A DNA stretch of 64,000 nt from Methylomonas sp. ZR1 (GTDB taxonomy: Bacteria; Pseudomonadota; Gammaproteobacteria; Methylococcales; Methylomonadaceae), in the NCBI RefSeq assembly GCF_013141865.1, contig NZ_RCST01000001.1:62001-126000 (forward strand), read 5' to 3'. This document shows positions 55,494 through 62,794 of the stretch, piece after piece. The translations under genes and the position numbers were made by a program. The notes below the pieces were generated by a model. It made no database searches and was not told the origin of the DNA. It saw only the letters and a program-made list of their open reading frames with translations. Numbering within the stretch: the first letter of the stretch is position 1; each line of letters begins with the position of its first letter.

Positions 55494-56180
55494 ATGGCCT
55501 TTTCCTCCTCACCGTCTCAAGTCCGCATGCCGCTTTCTGCGGAGGAAATGCGGGCTATTAGTCTGGAGATTAGCCGGGGTTTTGCCCCGCGCCGGTTTAG
55601 AGCGGGCGCGGCGCGGTTGACGAGTACCGGCTTCTCGCCGCAAGAGTTGTTAAGCATTAGTCAGCAGATTAATCGCGAATTTGCCCCACCCCTGCAACGG
55701 GCTGCCGCCCAAGTTGAAAGCGCCAAGCTGGTGGCGTTGCCGGTCGATCCGGAACATATCCATGTCTATTGGCAGTTGGATGAAGCGGATCAGGCGTCTG
55801 TGCCGCTTGCCGAGCCACCGGCAGATGCACAGCCTTTGACCTTGCGCGTTTACAGTCATCCGGCGTCGCCCAAAGCGGTCTCGTTGCCGGCCGAATCGGC
55901 CAAAACCTGGTTCGATGTGCCGGTTGCCGCCGAACGCAGCCAACAGCAGATTACGCTGCCCAGCGGTGACACCTGCATCGCCGGGATTTACCAGGTGGCG
56001 ATTGGTCGGCTCAGTGCTCAGCAGGAATTCAATCCCTTGGCGTATTCGCAGGCTGCCGCAGTCGCGCCGCAAGTGTCGCCGATGACGGAAAGGCTGTCGC
56101 CGGCGATGGCGCAGTTTATAATGCTGCCTTCCCAGGCGTCTTCGGCGCTTGCCGTAACCGCGTCCGGCCAACAAAACTAA
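55494..56180 (+). CDS. DUF4912 domain protein
   Basis: A 228-residue protein with a DUF4912 core (about 70-180) starting at AKLVALPVDPEHIHVYWQLD, the family signature. Its beta-rich shape, with LRVYSHP and SGDTCIAGIYQVAIG, suggests an immunoglobulin-like carbohydrate-related module. The N-terminal ~65 residues contain two short helical repeats (LSAEEMRAISLEISRGFAP and FSPQELLSISQQINREFAP), a clear internal duplication. DUF4912 proteins commonly adjoin GH57 enzymes; here the next start is seven bases on. The ATG at 55494 was preferred to the TTG two codons earlier; no good Shine-Dalgarno is seen. Confidence 0.8.
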   Translation: MAFSSSPSQVRMPLSAEEMRAISLEISRGFAPRRFRAGAARLTSTGFSPQELLSISQQINREFAPPLQRAAAQVESAKLVALPVDPEHIHVYWQLDEADQASVPLAEPPADAQPLTLRVYSHPASPKAVSLPAESAKTWFDVPVAAERSQQQITLPSGDTCIAGIYQVAIGRLSAQQEFNPLAYSQAAAVAPQVSPMTERLSPAMAQFIMLPSQASSALAVTASGQQN

Positions 56181-56187
56181 TTCCGCG

Positions 56188-57777
56188 ATGAACAAAGGCT
56201 ATCTCAGCATCGTTTTGCATGCCCATTTGCCCTATGTGCATCATCCCGAACACGACAGTTTTTTTGAAGAAAACTGGTTGTTCGAAGCCATTACCGAATG
56301 CTATTTGCCCTTGTTGGCGATGCTGGAACGCTTGCATGTTGATCAAGTGCCGTACCGGCTGACCTTGTCCTTGTCGCCGACACTAATGACGATGCTGCGC
56401 GATCCCTTGCTGCAAAATCGCTATCTGCATTATCTGCAAGGCCGGCTGGAGCTGGCGGAGCGGGAGTTGGAACGCACCCGCAGGCTGCCGCAGTTTGAGC
56501 CGCTGGCGCAGATGTATATGCAGTGGTTTCAGGATGCCTTGCATCGCTACCAGCACCGCTATCAATGTGATTTGCTGACGGCGTTTCAACGGCATCACAG
56601 CGCGGGCTGCCTGGAGTTGATTACCACGGCCGCCACCCACGGTTTTTTACCCTTGTTAAATGTCAGCCCGGTGTCGGTGCGCAATCAAATCGGCGTGGGT
56701 ATCGCCAGCTTTAAGAGCCAATTCGGCTTTGCGCCCAGCGGATTTTGGTTGCCGGAATGCGGTTACTATCCGGGCCTGGAACAGGCGCTAAAAGCCGAAG
56801 GCATCACTTATTTTTTCGTCGATAGCCATGCAGTCATGGACGCTGATCGGCCGCCGCTTCATGGCGTGTATGCGCCGCTGGATTGCGGCAATGGCGTGGC
56901 GGCGTTCGGCCGCGATCCGGCATCCTCGCGGCAGGTGTGGAGCGCCGAGGAAGGCTATCCGGGGGATGGCGATTATCGCGAGTATTATCGCGACATCGGC
57001 TTTGATTTGCCCCTGGAATATATCGCGCCTTATATTTTGGACGGCGAAACCCGGATCAATACCGGCATCAAGTACTACCGGATTACCGGCGCCAAGCAAA
57101 CCAAGCAGGTGTACCAACCGGAGCGGGCCAAGCTGAAGGCGCGCCAACATGCCGAGGATTTTATCCTGCGCCGTCAGCAGCAAATTGACGCGCTGACTGC
57201 GGAAATGCCGCAAGCGCCGCTTATCGTCGCGCCTTACGATGCTGAACTATTCGGCCACTGGTGGTTCGAAGGGCCTTTATGGCTTGAACAAGTGTTACGC
57301 TTGGCGGCCAGCAGCGAAAACGGCGTGCAGACCGTCAGTTGCGGCGATTATTTACAATTGCCGTTGCAGCATGTGCAGGCCAGGCCGGCCGCTTCCAGTT
57401 GGGGCGAACATGGGTATTCCAGTTACTGGCTGAACGAAAGCAATGACTGGATTTATCCCCTGTTACACAAGGCCGCCGCCGAAATGGAAAAGCTGGCCAA
57501 CGATTTACGCAGTTTTACTGTGAGTGATTTACAGCAACGGGCTTTAAATCAAGCCGCCCGATCATTGTTGCTGGCGCAGTCTTCGGATTGGCCGTTTATC
57601 ATGAAGGCCGGCACCACTATCGATTATGCGCGTAAACGCATCACCGATCATTTGGCCCGTTTTAATTATCTGCATGATGCGATTCGTAAAAACCGTATCG
57701 ATGAACGCTATCTGACCGCGCTGGAAATCATGGACGATATTTTTCCTGACATCGATTTTCGCCATTATGCCGCCTAG
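56188..57777 (+). CDS. GH57 1,4-alpha-glucan branching enzyme
   Basis: A 529-residue GH57 enzyme with a DUF1957 C-terminal part. The first GH57 motif is in HAHLPYVHHPE (about 11-21). The catalytic nucleophile is Glu190 in FWLPECGYYPG and the acid/base is Asp351 in PYDAELFGHWWFEGP. The helical C-terminal region contains WGEHGYSSYWLN, typical of branching enzymes. It would create alpha-1,6 branches in glycogen and complements GlgX opposite. It is co-transcribed with DUF4912 upstream. Confidence 0.92.
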   Translation: MNKGYLSIVLHAHLPYVHHPEHDSFFEENWLFEAITECYLPLLAMLERLHVDQVPYRLTLSLSPTLMTMLRDPLLQNRYLHYLQGRLELAERELERTRRLPQFEPLAQMYMQWFQDALHRYQHRYQCDLLTAFQRHHSAGCLELITTAATHGFLPLLNVSPVSVRNQIGVGIASFKSQFGFAPSGFWLPECGYYPGLEQALKAEGITYFFVDSHAVMDADRPPLHGVYAPLDCGNGVAAFGRDPASSRQVWSAEEGYPGDGDYREYYRDIGFDLPLEYIAPYILDGETRINTGIKYYRITGAKQTKQVYQPERAKLKARQHAEDFILRRQQQIDALTAEMPQAPLIVAPYDAELFGHWWFEGPLWLEQVLRLAASSENGVQTVSCGDYLQLPLQHVQARPAASSWGEHGYSSYWLNESNDWIYPLLHKAAAEMEKLANDLRSFTVSDLQQRALNQAARSLLLAQSSDWPFIMKAGTTIDYARKRITDHLARFNYLHDAIRKNRIDERYLTALEIMDDIFPDIDFRHYAA

Positions 57778-57825
57778 ACAAAGGCCCGTTTTGGGCACTG
57801 CTTAACCCAACCTCCAGGGGGAGCT

Positions 57826-59322
57826 ATGGATAACATCCAATTGTTGTATGTAGCCAATAACGTCACCGGCAAAGCCGCCGCCTGTCAGCAATCCTTGCAG
57901 TTTTTGATGCGGGTGGCCGACCTGGATTATCACAAGCAAGTTGACGTGCTCTGGGCCGGCGAAGATGGCGTCTGGCATGTTTTGCCGGCCTTATTCAACC
58001 GTAAGGCGGAAGACGGGCAGGAGTATTGGCAGGCCGACATCGTATTTCCGCCGCAGCCGCATGCCGACATGCCCGGCGACATTCGTTTTGCATTGCGTCT
58101 GCAAGCAGCCGGCAGCGAATATTGGGACAACAACGAAGGTGGCGATTATTTCAGCGGCGCGGGTAGTGGTGCTAGATTGACCAACGCCGCGGCCATGCTG
58201 CAATTAAGCCACGCCGAACAACTTCAGGACGGGCAACATTCCGTGCCGGTCAAACTGGCGGTGGACGCTGCGCTGGAAATAGACCATGTCACGATCCATT
58301 GGACTATCGACGATTGGCAACACAGTCATACCACCAGCTGCCGCCGCCAGGCGCAAAGAAAGTCTGCCCATAAAGCCATCTACGCCGGCTTGCATCTTGC
58401 GCAAGTATGGAACGGGCGGATCAGGGTAGGGGATGCTTTTCGTTTGCAATACAGCATCTGCTGTGAAAGCAAACAGCAACGGCTGTGGGATAACAATGCC
58501 GGACAAAATTACGCGCTAAGCCGCACGCCGCTACGGCTGTTGATTTTGAATCTGCATTGTTACCAAGAGGAAGACCAAGACCGGAAATTTTGGCAAATTG
58601 CTAACGCTATCGACGAGTTGGGTGCGGATGTCGTTTGCTTACAGGAAGTGGCCGAGTATTGGAATGACGGGCGCGGCGATTGGCCGTCCAATTCTGCGAA
58701 TATCATCAACCAGCGCTTGCCGCAACCGTTTCATCTGTACACGGATTGGTCGCACCTGGGGTTCGACAAATTCCGCGAGGGCGTGGCCATTCTTAGCCGC
58801 TATCCCTTTATAGAGCAAGAGGCGCGCTACGTGTCGGATAGCCACGACGCCTACAGCATTCATTCCCGCAAAGTGGTGTCGGCGCGGATCAAGGTGCCTT
58901 ATATCGGCACCCTGGATGTGTTTTCCGCGCATTTAAGTTGGTGGGAAGACGGCTTTCAGCAACAATTTCAACGGCTATCCGCGTGGGCGAACGATAAACG
59001 CAGCGCCGAGGTGGATGCCACCTTGCTATGCGGTGATTTCAATATCGCCGCCGGTTCGACCGGTTATCAACTGGTGGTCAACGGCCATCAATACGAAGAT
59101 CAATATCTGGCCGCCAACGCCCCGGCCTTGTTTGAACAGATTTTTCGGGTTAACGATGCGCATTGGCGGGATTATCTGGCTGACGATTATCGAATCGATT
59201 ACATTTTCATGGACAGGAATAGCGGCTTGCGGGCCAGCTCGGCGCGAACCGTGTTCACCGAGCAGGATTACGGGCCGGTATCGGATCATTGCGGCTATCT
59301 GTTAACCTTTGAGCCGTTATAA
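57826..59322 (+). CDS. Tandem CBM21-like modules fused to an endonuclease/exonuclease/phosphatase domain
   Basis: A 498-residue fusion. Residues about 22-110 and 138-230 look like two CBM21 glycogen-binding modules: the first has MRVADLDYHKQVDVLW...YWDNNEGGDYF, the second VTIHWTIDDW...RLWDNNAGQNY, each with the CBM21-ending WDNN (100-103 and 221-224). Residues about 236-498 are an EEP (exonuclease III/DNase I-like) hydrolase with every catalytic motif: LNLHC, LQEV (Glu274), GVAILSRYP, FSAHLSWW, GDFN (403-406), RIDYIF (Asp458) and SDHCG (486-490). It should bind glycogen and cleave a phosphoester there. No signal peptide. It starts 48 bases after the GH57 gene with GGGGGAG upstream. Confidence 0.8.
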   Translation: MDNIQLLYVANNVTGKAAACQQSLQFLMRVADLDYHKQVDVLWAGEDGVWHVLPALFNRKAEDGQEYWQADIVFPPQPHADMPGDIRFALRLQAAGSEYWDNNEGGDYFSGAGSGARLTNAAAMLQLSHAEQLQDGQHSVPVKLAVDAALEIDHVTIHWTIDDWQHSHTTSCRRQAQRKSAHKAIYAGLHLAQVWNGRIRVGDAFRLQYSICCESKQQRLWDNNAGQNYALSRTPLRLLILNLHCYQEEDQDRKFWQIANAIDELGADVVCLQEVAEYWNDGRGDWPSNSANIINQRLPQPFHLYTDWSHLGFDKFREGVAILSRYPFIEQEARYVSDSHDAYSIHSRKVVSARIKVPYIGTLDVFSAHLSWWEDGFQQQFQRLSAWANDKRSAEVDATLLCGDFNIAAGSTGYQLVVNGHQYEDQYLAANAPALFEQIFRVNDAHWRDYLADDYRIDYIFMDRNSGLRASSARTVFTEQDYGPVSDHCGYLLTFEPL

Positions 59323-59340
59323 ACTGAATTGCAAAGGGGC

Positions 59341-59450
59341 AACCTCTAAAAATCCCCTTCCCTCAGGGAGAGGGCTGGGGTGAGGGATGTAAACAATGGA
59401 TTTTAATCCCCTCATCCCAACCTTCTCCCTGAGGGAGAAGGAGGTTTTTA
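59341..59450. repeat. Large inverted repeat between the CBM21-EEP and PLD genes
   Basis: CCCTCAGGGAGAGGG...GGGGTGAGGG (about 59360-59395) and CCCTCATCCC...CCTTCTCCCTGAGGGAG (about 59408-59440) are inverted copies of one repeat unit. The second contains a 21-base perfect palindrome (59421-59441) and is followed by TTTTTA, so it can act as a terminator after the EEP gene. A related unit lies at 3020-3078. Confidence 0.8.
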
Positions 59451-59516
59451 ATGTTTTGAGGTCCCCGTAGGCGATTTTACAATTAAGATAAAGCTTGTTT
59501 AATTAGGCAGCACCAT

Positions 59517-61109
59517 ATGCAAGTAGCAGAACATTACGCCAAACCGGTATTTGGCAAATTGGGCGGTTGTTTTCAACGCGGTAACGATTTTAGGGAAACC
59601 TTCGACGTGCGCTGGGGCAAGATAGACTTTCATCTCTCGCACGGCATCGCCGCTAATTTGAAGGTGGTGCTGAAGGTGTATCGGGAGTCGATTTGCGAGA
59701 CCTATATCGTCGACACCGATGCTTATGACGTGGAATGGGACAAGCATAAACGCTCGACGCGGGATTTTTACGTGATGCCGTATTCCGGGCAATTTGGCAA
59801 GATCAGCTGCATCAAGTTCTCGTTTATCGTGCATTTGGGTGAGCATTCCATCGCCTCGCGCCATGAGTATATTTTTATGGACGGCGACCAGTTACGGGAC
59901 AATCACCCGCAGCAGCGCCATATTAACGAAAATTGGGCCACGCCCAACCATTTCCGCAGTTATGAGCTGGACCCAGGTCAATTGCAGAGTGATGTGGATT
60001 GGTACAACCATCATTTCGATTCCCTGCAACTGACGCCTAAATTCACCAAGGGTCAGCAATTTCATCCTTACCACCCCAAGCGTTTTATTCACGATCATAT
60101 CGATAAAGTCATCGCGGCCAAACACAGTCAGCCCGACCGTTTGTGCACCATCAAAGTCAGCGTGGATTGCATCGACGACGGCGATTTTATCAACCACTTG
60201 ATTCACGCCAGCCAGCAGGGTGTGTGGGTGCAATGCATCGTCGATTGGCGGAAAATGACGCTGACCAATAGCCAGAATTATGCGCGCCTGAAACGCTCCG
60301 GCATTGAACTGGTGGGTGTGTTTTGCACCCCCAAACACCACTTGATCGAAGTCGAGCCGGACATGCACACCAAGTTCGTGATCTTCAACGACGAGGATTG
60401 CATCATCGGTTCGTTCAACATCACTTTTGATCGCTGGTGGGCGAATTGGGAATCCGGGATGAGTTTTCATTCCAAGGGCGTGTGCCGCTTGCTGGATAAC
60501 ATCTTCCAGAGCCAGCGCGGCGGCGTGATTCAAAAATATGGCGTCGATCCGCTCAGTCCATTCAACTTGTTATATACCTTTGGCCGCCACACCATGGCTA
60601 ATGGCAGAGTGTATCGCCCGCATCACGCCATATTGGCGGAAATTCATCGCGCCCGCCGTTCCTTGAAACTGTGTTTGTTTTTAATCGGCGACTTGCTGGG
60701 CGACCATCACGACAGCGTGGTCAACGCCTTGATCCAGGCCCGCGACCGCGGTGTCGATGTGCAACTGCTGTTCAACGGCCACTTGGCTCGTCAAGGCAAA
60801 ATCGGTGTCGAGCGCAGCATGGCCGACGAACTGGCCCGGCCGCTGTTGCCGGCCGTGCAACGTTTGCGCGATGCCGGGATTCGGGTGGGTCTGGTCTATG
60901 GTCAGGACGATCTGCCGGTGCCGTACTCGCCCATCCACAGTAAATACTGCGTGATCGACGATTACATCGTCATCGACGGCAGTTTCAACTGGTACAACAC
61001 CTCGGTGTTTTCCCACGACTTGATCGTGGTCGCCGCCAACCGCGACGTGGCCCAGCCGTATTTGTACGAGTTTGGGCAGATTCAGCGTTTGTTTAGGGTG
61101 TTTTATTGA
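59517..61109 (+). CDS. Phospholipase D-like protein in the glycogen cluster
   Basis: A 530-residue PLD-superfamily protein. An N-terminal beta-rich domain of about 130 residues (IDFHLSHGIAANLKVVLKVY; ISCIKFSFIVHLGEH) may bind a ligand and does not look like a known PLD N terminus. The two half-sites are HTKFVIFNDED (284-294) with GSFN (298-301), and HSKYCVIDD (474-482) with GSFN (488-491). No signal peptide. It lies about 200 bp after the CBM21-EEP gene across a repeat, on the same strand. It differs from the other PLD protein at 8.98-10.63 kb. The substrate is unknown. Confidence 0.8.
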   Translation: MQVAEHYAKPVFGKLGGCFQRGNDFRETFDVRWGKIDFHLSHGIAANLKVVLKVYRESICETYIVDTDAYDVEWDKHKRSTRDFYVMPYSGQFGKISCIKFSFIVHLGEHSIASRHEYIFMDGDQLRDNHPQQRHINENWATPNHFRSYELDPGQLQSDVDWYNHHFDSLQLTPKFTKGQQFHPYHPKRFIHDHIDKVIAAKHSQPDRLCTIKVSVDCIDDGDFINHLIHASQQGVWVQCIVDWRKMTLTNSQNYARLKRSGIELVGVFCTPKHHLIEVEPDMHTKFVIFNDEDCIIGSFNITFDRWWANWESGMSFHSKGVCRLLDNIFQSQRGGVIQKYGVDPLSPFNLLYTFGRHTMANGRVYRPHHAILAEIHRARRSLKLCLFLIGDLLGDHHDSVVNALIQARDRGVDVQLLFNGHLARQGKIGVERSMADELARPLLPAVQRLRDAGIRVGLVYGQDDLPVPYSPIHSKYCVIDDYIVIDGSFNWYNTSVFSHDLIVVAANRDVAQPYLYEFGQIQRLFRVFY

Positions 61110-61175
61110 TCGGACGCTTGACAGGTATTGATTTGGTTCCATAATGGAATCCGCTTTATTTTTCAGGTGAGCGTT

Positions 61176-61418
61176 ATGGCAACCTTGACCCTAAAAAACA
61201 TCCCCGATGATTTATACGAACAGCTAAAAGCCGCAGCGAAGCTACACCACCGTAGCATTAACAGCGAAGTCATTTACTGCGTGGAAAGGATCATCGATCC
61301 GCACCGAATCAGTGTCGATCAGCATCTAGCTCAGGCTCGGCAACTGCGCGAGAAAACCGCGCATTACCTGTTAACCGACCAGGACATCGATCAAGCCAAA
61401 TCCGCCGGCCGGCCATGA
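61176..61418 (+). CDS. FitA/VapB-type antitoxin (ribbon-helix-helix)
   Basis: An 80-residue protein that starts with MATLTLKNIPDDLYEQLKAA, the ribbon-helix-helix N terminus of FitA-like antitoxins (strand, then helices with HRSINSEVIYCVERII). The C-terminal ~35 residues are the probable toxin-binding tail. The ATG at 61176 follows GGTGA; the longer frame is not supported. It overlaps the PIN toxin by four bases and would repress their joint promoter. Confidence 0.88.
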   Translation: MATLTLKNIPDDLYEQLKAAAKLHHRSINSEVIYCVERIIDPHRISVDQHLAQARQLREKTAHYLLTDQDIDQAKSAGRP

Positions 61419-61825
61419 TTGTTGCCGACACCAACACGATTGCTTATCTTTACCTCAATAGCGAAAAATCCGCACAAGCCGAACAACTGTTAAGACGGGA
61501 GCCGCACTGGCTTGCACCCAATCTCTGGAAAAGCGAATTTCGCAATGTCTTGGCTTTGTATCTACGCAAAAAACTGTTGACCTTGGACGATGCCTTACGG
61601 ATTGTGCGCCAGGCCGAAACCTTGCTGCAGCAAAACGAATACGAAATCTCCTCCGTCCAGGTCTTGCAATTGGTGGCCGGCAGCAATTGTTCGGCTTACG
61701 ACTGCGAATTCGTCGCGCTGGCCAAACTGTTGAACGTCCCGTTGATTACCGCCGACCGAAAAGTGCTGCAAGCCTTTCCGGCAATTGCCCGGACGATTGA
61801 GGGATTTTTGGCAAAAGGTGAGTAA
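61415..61825 (+). CDS. VapC-type PIN-domain toxin ribonuclease
   Basis: A 136-residue PIN-domain ribonuclease. The four acidic residues of the metal site are visible: Asp5 in VADTN, Glu41 in KSEFRN, Asp96 in SAYDCEF and Asp114 in ITADRK. PIN toxins cut tRNA or rRNA when freed from the antitoxin. ATGA overlap couples it to the antitoxin gene. It follows the PLD gene by ~300 bp and precedes the CoiA-like gene by 30 bases. Confidence 0.9.
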   Translation: MIVADTNTIAYLYLNSEKSAQAEQLLRREPHWLAPNLWKSEFRNVLALYLRKKLLTLDDALRIVRQAETLLQQNEYEISSVQVLQLVAGSNCSAYDCEFVALAKLLNVPLITADRKVLQAFPAIARTIEGFLAKGE

Positions 61826-61854
61826 AATAAAAACCCAGTTGAATCTGCAATAAA

Positions 61855-62772
61855 ATGAAAAAATCCAGTAATAAAATACCATTCGGTTTGCACAAGGACA
61901 TCCTCGTAGACGTTTCTGGCGTTAAGTCTGGGCTTGCCTGTAATTGTGTATGTCCATTTTGTTTTAGAAAACTACAAGCAAATAAAGGATCAAAAAGGGA
62001 CCATTACTTTTCACACGATCCCAATGAACATGAAATTGAATGTGAGTTTTCTTTTGAGACATTAATTCATTTGATGGCAAAACAAATTATTGAAAAACAT
62101 AATTTTATAGTATTGCCTGAGCTTAAAATATCCATGTCTATGGAGGATGATGATGGGGTTAACCATTCTGAAGAAGTTCAGGTTTTTGAAGAAACTAATT
62201 TAATGTTCAGTCGCGTTGTTTTGGAGCAGCGTTTAGGCGAAATTCGGCCCGACATAATCGGATACACTGAAGGTCAACAACCGTTTTTGATTGAAATAGC
62301 TGTTACTAATTTTTCAAGTTCTCAAAAAAAGCAGAAAATTAGAAGCCTAGCTTTACCTGCAATAGAAATAGATCTGTCGGATGTTCGTGACAACGTTACT
62401 GAAAATGAACTGACAGAATATGTAATAAAAAACTCAGAGAAAAAAAAGTGGCTATCTAATCCAAAAGCTGTACAAGCAAAGAAAGATCTAGAAGAAAAAC
62501 TAAAGGCAAAAATTGACGAAGAAAATAAAAAAATCGCCAACAGAATAATAAGTCTTCAGTCGACTTCAAGTCAAAAGCCTAATAAAACAATATTCGTTGT
62601 TCGGGACAAAAAATCCACTAACTCTCTCGGTGGAATCAATCATTACGATCCTAGATGGTTTGTTTGCGAAGCTTGCAGGTACTTATTTTCGAAATCTTTA
62701 ATAGAAGCACCTTATTTAATTAGTACTATTCAATGTCCAGAATGTGGATTTGATGTGTTAACAAGTACATAA
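61855..62772 (+). CDS. CoiA-like zinc-finger and nuclease-domain protein
   Basis: A 305-residue protein, strongly AT-rich and Lys/Glu-rich. The N terminus has a Cys/His cluster (CNCVCPFCFRKLQANKG and KRDHYFSHD, Cys30-Cys36 and His50/His54) like the zinc finger of CoiA-type competence proteins. The middle GEIRPDIIGY...PFLIEIAVTN (Asp133, Glu147) suggests a PD-(D/E)XK nuclease, although the usual Lys two residues after Glu is not in place. A coiled-coil segment follows (about 190-230), and a C-terminal CxxC pair (FVCEACRYLF; IQCPECGF) looks like a second zinc ribbon. It sits directly after a VapBC-like pair and before radA. Function unknown; possibly defence or DNA processing. Confidence 0.55.
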   Translation: MKKSSNKIPFGLHKDILVDVSGVKSGLACNCVCPFCFRKLQANKGSKRDHYFSHDPNEHEIECEFSFETLIHLMAKQIIEKHNFIVLPELKISMSMEDDDGVNHSEEVQVFEETNLMFSRVVLEQRLGEIRPDIIGYTEGQQPFLIEIAVTNFSSSQKKQKIRSLALPAIEIDLSDVRDNVTENELTEYVIKNSEKKKWLSNPKAVQAKKDLEEKLKAKIDEENKKIANRIISLQSTSSQKPNKTIFVVRDKKSTNSLGGINHYDPRWFVCEACRYLFSKSLIEAPYLISTIQCPECGFDVLTST

Positions 62773-62794
62773 CACCAATCATTCGGATAAAGAA

